Source: an uncultured bacterium
GTDB lineage: Bacteria; Bacillota; Clostridia; Lachnospirales; Lachnospiraceae
Direction of reading: 5' to 3'
Assembly: GCA_947383005.1 (NCBI GenBank)
Contig: CANDBT010000019.1
Location: 1 to 64,000, forward strand
DNA: 64,000 nt
Shown here piece by piece: positions 17,592 to 25,928 of the stretch. The position numbers and the translations under genes were made by a program. Within the stretch, counting starts at the first letter, position 1. The number at the start of each line of letters is the position of its first letter. Under the pieces are notes generated by a model. That model had not been told where the DNA came from. It did no database searches and was given only the letters and a program-made list of their open reading frames with translations.

Positions 17592-17620
17592 ATTATAAAA
17601 CAGAAAAGCGGCGAAGTCAA
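17592..17620 (-). promoter_or_regulatory. Strong promoter of the GntR-mcsA-mcsB-clpC operon
   Basis: On the minus strand, TTGACT (17615-17620), a 17-bp spacer and a perfect TATAAT (17592-17597) are present. The predicted start is near 17585, giving a leader of about 35 nt to the TTG at 17550. Confidence 0.85.
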
Positions 17621-17631
17621 TACGCCGCTTT
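17605..17631 (-). terminator. Terminator of the cohesin-domain gene, with the clp -35 in its loop
   Basis: AAAGCGGCG and CGCCGCTTT form a 9-bp stem followed on the minus strand by TTCTGTTTT. The loop (17614-17622) contains the -35 hexamer of the next operon, so termination and initiation signals are nested. Confidence 0.7.
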
Positions 17632-17647
17632 CATCTATCTTTGCCAT

Positions 17648-19183
17648 TTATTTTTCATCGTCTAAATCAAAAATTTCAAAATCATCTGCCTCCTCGGAGC
17701 CTTCCTCTTTGCCTGTTCTGGTTCCGTCGTCCATCGATACATCCGATAATCCTTCTGCTCTTCCCGGCTGCTGCCGTCTATTTCTCACTACCTGGGATTG
17801 ACGAAACTCCGTTCTTTCCGGTGCCGGTTCCGGCTGATAAAGATCAGACGGCAAATCATCTTCCTCCTCTTCGCCCCGCATATAGCGCTCTTCCCTGTCC
17901 GGCTTCTGTCTGCGCTCACTGACGGATGCCTGCCTGTCCTCACTCCGGAGAGAAGCACGTTCCTGCTCCCCATAACCGGAAATACCTCTTCCAGAACGTC
18001 TCCGCCTGGCCAATATCAAAAGCACCAGCAATATCACAACTATCAGCAACAAAACAACAATTGAGCCTATGGTAATCTTTCGAAGACGGTTATATTCGTC
18101 TACCAGATTGTTGTATTTTTCTACAGATTCCAAAATTTCCGGATCGACATTATTCACATTTTCAAAATACCGCTGAATGGTCTTATCCTGCAGGTCATAA
18201 CGGTAAAAACCCTGAACCCCTGATTCATTCATTCCATAAAATACACAATATGGTGTCTCTCCGCCGGAATTCTCCGGTGTCCATCCAATCAATTCAGCAT
18301 CCCCGTAAGTAATATTGCTCTCATTTAACCCTTCCGGAACGGCAACATCGTCCGGCCTGCGAAGAATCTGCAGCTTTTGTGCCAGAGCAGTCAGCTCAAC
18401 CAGAACTTCCGGCTCTGTTGCTGCCGTCTGCCCGCCTTCTTCCATAGAGCCTGCACTTTCTCCGCCGGCAATCTTATTTACCACAATCGTATAATTTTTC
18501 GTAGTAGTTCCATCTTCTGCTACAACCTTACAAACAACAGTATTTTCACCTTCCTGAAGGGTGTCGCCGCCTTCCCTCTCCACAGTCGCCCGCTCATTAT
18601 TTGCCTTAGCATCAACCGTGAGCCTTTCCGTATCCAAACCTACAGTTACCCGATAACTTTCGGTTGTCGGAGTAAAGGCCGGGGTCAACGTTCCCGGTGA
18701 AATCAATAAATATTGAAGAGTCGCATCGCTCGAAGAAGTCGCCAGCCCCTCAATGGTAATGCTGGAAGAGCCTTCCTTTTCCATGGTCAGCTTCTGGCCA
18801 TTATTGTCATAACCATCCCAGTTCGCTATGGTAATGGAAGTAGAGCCTGCCCGGAGGGCTTTAAACCGCAATTCCGTGACTGCCTCTGCAACGCCGGGAA
18901 AACTTCTGACCCGGATTTTCCCTGCTCCGCCATCAACGTTGTCTGTTTCGTTAATATATTCCAACATTGTAGCATCATAATCCAATACCACATTGGTATC
19001 CCCCAGCAGATCTCCGCTGGTAGAGGTAAATTTCATCGTCACCTTTACCTCTTCTCCTACCTTCGTAGACGGGTCAGAAAAAGAAATCTTTGCTGTCGCC
19101 GCAAAACTTTGAAAGGCAATAGCTGCCGTCAGCAGCATAACTGCCACCAATCCGCCGATACATTTTTTTCCTTGTCTAATCAT
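17648..19183 (-). CDS. Membrane-anchored surface protein with cohesin-like and cadherin-like domains
   Basis: This 511-aa protein has a signal peptide (about 1-29), a cohesin-type beta-sandwich (about 30-150, with the VGEEVKVTMKF and LDYDATMLEY strands), a cadherin-like beta-sandwich (about 155-240, PF12733-type ending YTIVVNK), a linker, one membrane helix at about 371-392 and a basic/acidic cytosolic tail of some 110 residues rich in E, R and D. Cohesins bind dockerins or act as carbohydrate-surface adaptors, but no dockerin partner is visible. It lies just downstream of a wall hydrolase that has the same cadherin-like domain, which suggests a shared cell-surface role. Confidence 0.82.
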   Translation of the reverse strand: MIRQGKKCIGGLVAVMLLTAAIAFQSFAATAKISFSDPSTKVGEEVKVTMKFTSTSGDLLGDTNVVLDYDATMLEYINETDNVDGGAGKIRVRSFPGVAEAVTELRFKALRAGSTSITIANWDGYDNNGQKLTMEKEGSSSITIEGLATSSSDATLQYLLISPGTLTPAFTPTTESYRVTVGLDTERLTVDAKANNERATVEREGGDTLQEGENTVVCKVVAEDGTTTKNYTIVVNKIAGGESAGSMEEGGQTAATEPEVLVELTALAQKLQILRRPDDVAVPEGLNESNITYGDAELIGWTPENSGGETPYCVFYGMNESGVQGFYRYDLQDKTIQRYFENVNNVDPEILESVEKYNNLVDEYNRLRKITIGSIVVLLLIVVILLVLLILARRRRSGRGISGYGEQERASLRSEDRQASVSERRQKPDREERYMRGEEEEDDLPSDLYQPEPAPERTEFRQSQVVRNRRQQPGRAEGLSDVSMDDGTRTGKEEGSEEADDFEIFDLDDEK

Positions 19184-19214
19184 ATTCTCTCCTGATTTCT
19201 TTTGATGAATTAAT

Positions 19215-19339
19215 GTAGCAGTTCAGACGACAAAAAGCATCTGATGTCCATCTGATGTGGAATTTAACATGAATTTTGGCTTACAAGCAAGCTTAACGTC
19301 CAAAATTTATGCCAAATTCCCCGTCGTCTGAACTGTTAC
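19215..19339. repeat. Multi-arm structured repeat, inverted-tip copy
   Basis: The outer stem is GTAGCAGTTCAGACGAC with GTCGTCTGAACTGTTAC. Hairpin A has GGAATTTAACATGAATTTTG with a near-complement, and its tip appears in the opposite orientation (TTACAAGCAAGCTTAACG). The CATCTGATG pair replaces the CATCGGATG hairpin. It is 3' of the glucosaminidase gene. Confidence 0.82.
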
Positions 19340-19381
19340 GATTTAATTGGGTAACGAATTCCTCCCTGCTTTTATGGCTTT

Positions 19382-21604
19382 TTATGGATTTATTACAATC
19401 ACATTGCTGCCACCCGGAGTCGAAACTCCCGCTGCACCATCTGTACTGCCGCCCGGACCAGAATTTCCTGAAGGTGTACTGCCGCCCGGACCGGCAATCC
19501 CCGGCGGATTCTGTCCCCCGGCGCTGCCGGAAGCCTCTCCGCCCGAAGTCCCCTGACGGACAATGTGGATCGTATAATCTCTCTCGCTGCCATTTTCGGC
19601 CCGTACCCGCACCCGTATTTCATTGCTGCCGCTGGCCAACTGAACCATACCTATTCCGCTGACCGTCGCTGACGAATCGATTACCTGGGCATACACCGAA
19701 ACCATATTAACGGAGCCATCTACAATTACATCATAAGAATAAATATCCCGATTAAAAGTAGGTGTCAGCGTGAATCCCTCTATTCCTAACCCTTTCAGTT
19801 TGTTATTGGGACTTCCGTCTCCTGAAGGTCTGATACTGGGCGATTCCGGCATACCGCCATAAACCGGAATCTTAAAGCACAAAGCCATGCTGCTAAGCCT
19901 GGATGAATAGCTTTCCGCAAAAATCGAGCCCTCAGAGGCAGCTCCATCCACGTTGGTCATATATTGATGGTTATATAAATTATTCCCCTGAACATTATAT
20001 TTTTTCAAATAAAAAGTATCTTGTCCCGCCCGAACATAATTTTCTCCATAGAATTGAGCTCCGCCAATTATGGACTTCTCCGGACTGTTCCAAGGTCTTC
20101 CATAAGTACCGGTCTGAGAAGCATACCACAACCCGCGCTCAACCGCTCCCATGCCATTGGCAGCATAAGCCCCTACATTAAAGTAATTATAATAACCCGG
20201 ATAAGCAGAATGATTGCCGGCAATCGAATTGCCTCTTCCGTCAGAGCCTTGTTCCTGAATAATCATGGAAGCTAAAACATAAGGATTTACTCCGGAAACT
20301 TCCGCTGCTTTTAACAGAATATCCACATAAGAAACCGACGATGCCGAATTTCCTCCGTTTCCCGGATTCTGAACCGGGGACTGTGGCGAATTTTCCGGGG
20401 ACGAACTGCCTGACGGAGAAGGTGTACCCGGAGATGAAGATGGGCTGCCTGGCGTGACCACCGGCGTAGTTGACTGACTGGGCGCCGTTACCACAGGCGC
20501 ACCCCCTGTCTGCACGTTTGGGTCAGTATTTCCGGTTCCGTCTTGCCCCGGTTTTACGCCTACCCTTACTGCTGAGGACGCTACCCGTTTTGCTTCATGT
20601 TTACTGACAGAAGCCTGAGGAGCTCTAAGATGCACTTCCTGACCGCTGGATGGGTCCGATAGCCCTTTGCTGCTTCCGCTTCCTGTCACTCCCGGTCCGC
20701 TGCCGCTGCTTTGGTTTTGTGTACCGGGAGACAAGATTACTCCGGATGAAGAAGACGCCGGCGTGCCGGGTGAAACAGGCGATGGGTTTGCATCTTTGTT
20801 TCCGCTGCCCTGCCAATTTCCCATAGAGCCATCCGATGAAACCGTGCCTTCCAGAAAAGTCCCCTTGACCAATTGTTCCAGTCCTTCCCGTGTCTGTGTA
20901 GACGGATCATATTTATGGTTCATAAATTGAAAAATATAGACATCATCCAAAAAATTTCTCGGATCCATATAGTAACGTAAAATCTCTTCCGATGCTGCCA
21001 CCCAACTGCTGCCATCAAAACCGGTCCATGTACCGTTATCCCAATTATATGCCCCGTCTGCCGTAGATTTATAAGAAGAAATACTGCTGGTATGAATTAA
21101 ACTGCGGGGAATCATGCTCTCATTCTGAATTACCGTATTCCAATCCAACCCTGTCTGATGAGCCTGAAATACCCATTGAGGGTACTGAGCATGAAGTCGT
21201 CTCAGACTTTCCCTATAGCTTTCCGGAAAACCTTGGGAATCCAGATAGGCTTCAAAATTTGAATCGTGAGTATATGTCATAGGAAAACGCAAATATGTAC
21301 TTAACACATATCCCGTAGCTGTCCCGCCGCCTGCGGAATAACGGATTTGATACCATAAACTGCCGTTTGTCCCCGTTGTTTCGTTGATCACCGTAACCGG
21401 AGTATCTTTATACAAATGACCCACTTGAGAGTAAGAAGTACCCGGACCACTCCGCACATTCAAAGAGGAAGCATTAATTGTAGCAGACCGCTCCGTATAA
21501 GCGTAAGCCTGGTTTAAAAACACTGGCAGAGCAAAAAAAGCTTGTACACTTAAGGTCAACGCCAACACCAGCGCCGCTATCCTTTTTTTTCTTTGTCTTT
21601 TCAT
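19382..21604 (-). CDS. Exported N-acetylglucosaminidase with SH3b and cadherin-like domains
   Basis: This 740-aa cell-wall protein has a signal peptide (about 1-36), a bacterial SH3 domain (about 40-105, SATINASSLNVRSGPGTSY), an N-acetylglucosaminidase domain split around a long S/G/P-rich low-complexity linker (about 270-430), with catalytic-type sequences LASMIIQEQGSDGRG and NYFNVGAY, and a C-terminal cadherin-like domain (about 605-690) followed by a G/S/P-rich tail. It probably cleaves peptidoglycan during growth or separation. The large disordered linker and the tail are unusual for such enzymes. Confidence 0.88.
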   Translation of the reverse strand: MKRQRKKRIAALVLALTLSVQAFFALPVFLNQAYAYTERSATINASSLNVRSGPGTSYSQVGHLYKDTPVTVINETTGTNGSLWYQIRYSAGGGTATGYVLSTYLRFPMTYTHDSNFEAYLDSQGFPESYRESLRRLHAQYPQWVFQAHQTGLDWNTVIQNESMIPRSLIHTSSISSYKSTADGAYNWDNGTWTGFDGSSWVAASEEILRYYMDPRNFLDDVYIFQFMNHKYDPSTQTREGLEQLVKGTFLEGTVSSDGSMGNWQGSGNKDANPSPVSPGTPASSSSGVILSPGTQNQSSGSGPGVTGSGSSKGLSDPSSGQEVHLRAPQASVSKHEAKRVASSAVRVGVKPGQDGTGNTDPNVQTGGAPVVTAPSQSTTPVVTPGSPSSSPGTPSPSGSSSPENSPQSPVQNPGNGGNSASSVSYVDILLKAAEVSGVNPYVLASMIIQEQGSDGRGNSIAGNHSAYPGYYNYFNVGAYAANGMGAVERGLWYASQTGTYGRPWNSPEKSIIGGAQFYGENYVRAGQDTFYLKKYNVQGNNLYNHQYMTNVDGAASEGSIFAESYSSRLSSMALCFKIPVYGGMPESPSIRPSGDGSPNNKLKGLGIEGFTLTPTFNRDIYSYDVIVDGSVNMVSVYAQVIDSSATVSGIGMVQLASGSNEIRVRVRAENGSERDYTIHIVRQGTSGGEASGSAGGQNPPGIAGPGGSTPSGNSGPGGSTDGAAGVSTPGGSNVIVINP

Positions 21605-21655
21605 CTATATTCCCCGATATTTTCCCGATTTTTCACTGATTGAATCAAACATATG

Positions 21656-21859
21656 GATAAGCTATATTACAGGAACCGCTTCGCGAACCCTGTAATCGGA
21701 TTTACGGCGCAAACAACGCGCCTTTTATCATAATTTGCTTCGCAAATTCTGATAAGCTATATTACAGGAACCGCTTCGCGAACCCTGTAATCGGATTTAC
21801 GGCGCAAACAACGCGCCTTTTATCATAATTTGCTTCGCAAATTCTGATAAGCTATATTA
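21656..21859. repeat. Two perfect 95-bp tandem repeats plus a 14-bp remnant
   Basis: Units 21656-21750 and 21751-21845 are identical, followed by a partial third unit (21846-21859). Each unit contains hairpins ATTACAGG/CCTGTAAT, GGCGC/GCGCC and AATTTGC/GCAAATT. The rest of 21605-22013 holds only a terminator near 21955. This looks like a recent duplication of a structured intergenic element. Confidence 0.9.
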
Positions 21860-21954
21860 TAATGACAAAATATGGCATATGTCAACAAAATCCAAAAAAA
21901 GTTCATACTTTTGGAACAATTTGTAAGAAAGAAGTAAAACTTATGGCACATAAC

Positions 21955-21983
21955 AAAAAGCCAAGCGCTTTACTTGGCTTTTT
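21955..21983. terminator. Terminator of the decarboxylase operon
   Basis: An 11-bp stem (AAAAAGCCAAG/CTTGGCTTTTT) with a 7-nt loop has T-rich arms on both strands. It lies 31 bp after the alpha-subunit stop codon, and the minus-strand T-tract is the functional one. Confidence 0.9.
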
Positions 21984-22013
21984 GTGTAAGATACGAATTA
22001 ATCGACAAAACCT

Positions 22014-23423
22014 TTATACCGGATATGCCTTGCTGTTTGTATCGGCTACAGCAGCATCCACTTTCGTCTGCTGGGCTTCCCTATACTTAAAGAACTCTTC
22101 TGCTACCTTGGGGAACAGAGCATAAGACAGCACATCTTCATCCTGCTGTTTCCAGCGGGCGCATTCCTTCTCAAACTGAGGAAGCTGCGGAGGAATCAGA
22201 TCTGCCGGACGGCAGGTAATCGGTGTCTCATCACCGATAATCTTTTTCTGTACTTCCGGGTTAAACGGCTTTACGGTCTGGCCAAACTCCCCCAGCATAA
22301 TCTTCTTTGATTCTTTAGGAACCATCTTGTAACGTTCACCGGCAATAACATTCATGACGGCTTGTGTACCGACAATCTGAGAAGACGGAGTAACCAAAGG
22401 CGGCTCACCAAAATCTTTCCTTACCCGCGGAATCTCCTCCAGCACCTCACGGTACTTATCTTCCCTTCCTGCTTCTTTAAGCTGCGAAACAAGATTGGAC
22501 AACATGCCGCCTGGTACCTGATACTGCAATGTCTTGATATTTACACCTAAAACCTTCGGATTCAGCAAGCCGCTCTTTAAAGCTTCTTCGCGGATAGGCA
22601 TAAAGTAATCGGCAATCTCTGCCAGCTTTACCTGATCCAGGCCTGTATCGTAAGGTGAACCCTTGAACGTTTCTACCATCACTTCCGTAGCCGGCTGGCT
22701 GGTACCCAAAGCCAAAGGCGACATAGCTGTATCGATAATATCGCATCCCGACTCAACTGCCTTCAAATATGTCATAGACGCTACGCCTGAAGTATAATGG
22801 GTATGCAAATCAATTGGCAAAGCGGTAGACTCTTTAAGCGCGGACACCAATTCCTGTGCAGCGTAAGGGGTAAGCAGGCCAGCCATATCCTTAATACAGA
22901 TAGAATCGGCTCCCATATCCTCAATCCTTTTAGCGATATCTTTCCAATAATCCAGAGTATAAGCGTCACCTAAAGTATAGCTTAAGGCAATCTGGGCGTG
23001 AGCCTTCTCCCGGTTAGCCGCGGTTACCGCAGTCTGGAGATTGCGCAAATCATTTAAACAATCGAAAATACGGATAATATCAATACCGTTGGCCACTGAC
23101 TTCTGCACGAAATATTCCACTACATCATCTGCATAATGATTATATCCCAAGATATTTTGCCCACGGAAAAGCATCTGCAGCTTTGTGTTTTTAAAACCTG
23201 CTTTCAGCTTTCTTAAACGCTCCCATGGATCTTCCTTCAAGAAACGCAGAGAAGCATCGAAAGTAGCGCCGCCCCAACACTCTACCGCGTAATAGCCGAT
23301 CTGATCCATCTTTTCGATGATGGGCAGCATCTGTTCGGTACTCATTCTGGTCGCGATTAATGATTGATGTGCGTCACGCAGGACGGTTTCCACAATCTTA
23401 ACCGGCTTTTTCTCTACTGCCAT
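22014..23423 (-). CDS. oadA: Oxaloacetate decarboxylase / pyruvate carboxylase-type carboxyltransferase subunit (alpha)
   Basis: This protein of about 469 aa has an HMGL-like TIM barrel (about 5-270) with the metal-binding and substrate residues of the carboxyltransferase domain (ETVLRDAHQSL, HTHYTSGV), followed by the conserved C-terminal PYC_OADA region. It transfers CO2 between oxaloacetate (or pyruvate) and biotin. It has no biotinyl domain; that is on the separate 123-aa carrier upstream in the operon. The ATG at 23423 is 8 bp after AGGAGG, and an ATG two codons upstream is too close. Last gene of the operon. Confidence 0.93.
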   Translation of the reverse strand: MAVEKKPVKIVETVLRDAHQSLIATRMSTEQMLPIIEKMDQIGYYAVECWGGATFDASLRFLKEDPWERLRKLKAGFKNTKLQMLFRGQNILGYNHYADDVVEYFVQKSVANGIDIIRIFDCLNDLRNLQTAVTAANREKAHAQIALSYTLGDAYTLDYWKDIAKRIEDMGADSICIKDMAGLLTPYAAQELVSALKESTALPIDLHTHYTSGVASMTYLKAVESGCDIIDTAMSPLALGTSQPATEVMVETFKGSPYDTGLDQVKLAEIADYFMPIREEALKSGLLNPKVLGVNIKTLQYQVPGGMLSNLVSQLKEAGREDKYREVLEEIPRVRKDFGEPPLVTPSSQIVGTQAVMNVIAGERYKMVPKESKKIMLGEFGQTVKPFNPEVQKKIIGDETPITCRPADLIPPQLPQFEKECARWKQQDEDVLSYALFPKVAEEFFKYREAQQTKVDAAVADTNSKAYPV

Positions 23424-23560
23424 TTCCATTACCTCCTAATATATTCAATCAATGTAACTGTTTTGCCCAACAACATAACAGCAGGGTCAAAAACGCGATG
23501 TAAACCCACAAGTGTTTTCATAAACTAACCGCCATTTTGCCTGCCATGCGCCAGGATATC

Positions 23561-24709
23561 CTACACGCCAAAAATAGCCATAAATGTACCTGCTGCCACG
23601 GCTGTTCCGATAACGCCGGCCACATTGGGACCCATAGCATGCATGAGCAGGAAATTTGTCGGATCAGCCTCTGCTCCTACCTTCTGGGACACACGGGCTG
23701 CCATAGGAACGGCAGACACTCCGGCAGAACCAATCAGCGGGTTGACCTTCCCGCCGCTGAGCTTGCACATAATCTTACCGAAAAGCACACCGGCCGCGGT
23801 ACCAAAGGCAAAAGCGATCAGGCCCAAAGCCACGATTTGAAGTGTTGTCGGTTTAAGAAACGCTTCCGCGCTGGTGCTGGCGCCCACGGAAGTACCCAGC
23901 AAAATAACTACGATATACATCAGCGCATTGCTAGCTGTCTCCTGAAGCTGCTTGACCACGCCGGATTCCCTGAAAAGGTTGCCCAGCATCAGCATACCTA
24001 CCAGGGGCGCCGTAGTCGGCAAAATCAAACAGACAACTATGCTAACGATAATCGGGAACAATATTTTCTCAAGCTTGGAGACCGGTCGGAGCTGTTCCAT
24101 TTTGATTTTACGCTCTGCTTCCGTAGTCATCAGTTTCATAATCGGCGGCTGGATGATCGGCACCAGCGCCATGTAAGAATAAGCCGCTACAGCGATAGGA
24201 CCCATAAACTCTGACTGGCCCAATTTGCCTGCCAGAAAAATCGAAGTCGGGCCGTCCGCTCCGCCGATAATTGAAATGGCAGCCGCAGCTTTATCATTAA
24301 AGCCCATAAAAATTGCCATGAAATAAGCAGCATAAATTCCAAACTGGGCAGCCGCACCAAGCAAAAAGCTCTTGGGATTGGCAATCAGCGGACCGAAATC
24401 GGTCATTGCGCCAACACCCATAAAAATCAGGGACGGAAGGATACTCCATTCATCCAGAAGGAAGAAATAATGAAGCAGCCCGCCCACACCGTTTGACATA
24501 TCTTCAGGCCTGGCCATAATATCCGGATAGATATTGACCAGCAGCATACCAAAGGCAATCGGTACAAGAAGAAGCGGTTCAAAACCATACTTAATAGCCA
24601 GCAGCAAAAAGAACAAGGCCACGCCGATCATAATAAAATTGCCAAAGGTAAGATTACAAAACGCTGTCTGCTGAAGAAGATTAGACATTGTCGTTACAAT
24701 ATAATCCAT
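23561..24709 (-). CDS. oadB: Na+-translocating decarboxylase beta subunit
   Basis: This 382-aa polytopic membrane protein (about nine to eleven helices) couples decarboxylation of carboxybiotin to outward Na+ transport. The conserved membrane-cycle motif with D and G residues, GADGPTSIF, is present (about 152-160), as are GSAGVSAVP and the C-terminal segment. The same subunit type serves oxaloacetate, methylmalonyl-CoA, malonate and glutaconyl-CoA decarboxylases. It lies between the biotin carrier and the alpha subunit. Confidence 0.94.
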   Translation of the reverse strand: MDYIVTTMSNLLQQTAFCNLTFGNFIMIGVALFFLLLAIKYGFEPLLLVPIAFGMLLVNIYPDIMARPEDMSNGVGGLLHYFFLLDEWSILPSLIFMGVGAMTDFGPLIANPKSFLLGAAAQFGIYAAYFMAIFMGFNDKAAAAISIIGGADGPTSIFLAGKLGQSEFMGPIAVAAYSYMALVPIIQPPIMKLMTTEAERKIKMEQLRPVSKLEKILFPIIVSIVVCLILPTTAPLVGMLMLGNLFRESGVVKQLQETASNALMYIVVILLGTSVGASTSAEAFLKPTTLQIVALGLIAFAFGTAAGVLFGKIMCKLSGGKVNPLIGSAGVSAVPMAARVSQKVGAEADPTNFLLMHAMGPNVAGVIGTAVAAGTFMAIFGV

Positions 24710-24755
24710 TTTAATCCCTCCATGTGGAATACAGTCACCGTTTAGCCATGCAGAA

Positions 24756-25127
24756 TCAATTCATGGTTGCAAGGGTTGCGCCTGGCTCCACAGAATCGCC
24801 GACAGCTACATTGATGCTGGCAACCGTTCCATCCTGGGGCGCCACAATATCATTTTCCATCTTCATTGCTTCCAAAACCATCAGTACATCGCCTTTTTTC
24901 ACAGCCTGGCCCACACTGGACTTAACGGCAAGGATCTTCCCCGGCATAGGGGCGCTCACGCTCACCGAACCGGCAGTCCCTGCTGCTGCGGCAGGAGCCG
25001 CTGCTTTTGGCGCCGCCTTCGGGACGGCTTTCGGTGCGTTGGCAACAGGGGCAGCTCCTGTAGATGCTCCCTCTTCCACGGTCACTTCATAAACATTACC
25101 ATTGACTGTAATTGTATAATTCTTCAT
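24756..25127 (-). CDS. Biotin carboxyl carrier protein of the decarboxylase
   Basis: This 123-aa protein has an N-terminal strand region, an Ala/Pro-rich flexible linker (about 20-50) and a C-terminal biotinyl domain with the EAMKMEND signature, in which the central lysine is biotinylated. The AP-rich linker is typical of swinging carrier domains. It serves the carboxyltransferase subunits encoded around it and delivers carboxybiotin to the membrane beta subunit. Confidence 0.95.
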   Translation of the reverse strand: MKNYTITVNGNVYEVTVEEGASTGAAPVANAPKAVPKAAPKAAAPAAAAGTAGSVSVSAPMPGKILAVKSSVGQAVKKGDVLMVLEAMKMENDIVAPQDGTVASINVAVGDSVEPGATLATMN

Positions 25128-25149
25128 GATAAAATCCTCCTAAATTTGT

Positions 25150-25911
25150 TTATGCTCTTTTCCACTTAGCCCCAGGTGCGCGCTTGATGGAACGCACCAC
25201 CAGGCCATCTGCCGAGGTGTTGGCCGATGCCGCAATAGCCGCGGTAATAACTGCCACCAGCTCCAGGTCATCTGCCAGTTCTTCCTCTTTCTCAACTGCG
25301 GGGGGCTGGACGACAGGAACGGAAACCGCTGCCTGAGGCGCTTCTTTCGGCTTATTGGTAAATGTATTAATATATTTAAAACAACTGATGATCAAGCAGA
25401 TGAAGATTAATACCAAAAATACGGTACCCATTCCCATAACCGTATTCATCAAAGCTTTTTGCATCTTCTCGGCAAGCGTATACTCCGGGCTTAAAGAAAT
25501 GGATGTGATCATCCCTTCCATGCTGTAGAAAACCTTGAACTCAGCCTGCCGTTTTTCAAACTGAGCCGTAACCGTAGTACAATACTCGCCATCCTCAGTC
25601 TCTTCAGTCCGGGATTCCCCCACTATCTCCGCAAATGCCCCTGTGTCCTTCATGGTATTTATCCATGTCGTAACCGCATTGGCCAGGACAGTCTGCCGGT
25701 TTTTCAAAAGCGCGGCTTCCTGTTCCTGAGCCTCCTCCCCAGCCAGGGAAGTGATATTTTTCAGCAATTCTTCCGAATTCATATTCAACTGGGCGGCAAT
25801 CATGGGGTCTACTTCTTCTGCCTCATCCTCCTGGGCACTGCAGGCAGACAGTGTGAAAAAGCAAGCTATCATGCACAGCAACAATAACAATTGTTTTATT
25901 CTCTGTTTCAT
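25150..25911 (-). CDS. oadG: OadG-like gamma subunit with an N-terminal lipoprotein-like domain
   Basis: This is a 253-aa fusion-like protein. Residues 1-25 form a signal with LSAC lipobox (cysteine near residue 24). A soluble domain (about 27-140) with acidic residues is followed by a membrane helix (about 143-168, VMGMGTVFLVLIFICLII) and a basic/Pro linker, then a short C-terminal segment typical of OadG. Gamma subunits anchor the complex and often bind Zn. The large extracellular N-terminal domain is much longer than in ordinary 80-130-aa OadG proteins, and its role is unknown. Confidence 0.8.
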   Translation of the reverse strand: MKQRIKQLLLLLCMIACFFTLSACSAQEDEAEEVDPMIAAQLNMNSEELLKNITSLAGEEAQEQEAALLKNRQTVLANAVTTWINTMKDTGAFAEIVGESRTEETEDGEYCTTVTAQFEKRQAEFKVFYSMEGMITSISLSPEYTLAEKMQKALMNTVMGMGTVFLVLIFICLIISCFKYINTFTNKPKEAPQAAVSVPVVQPPAVEKEEELADDLELVAVITAAIAASANTSADGLVVRSIKRAPGAKWKRA

Positions 25912-25928
25912 ATACACGTCACCTCATC

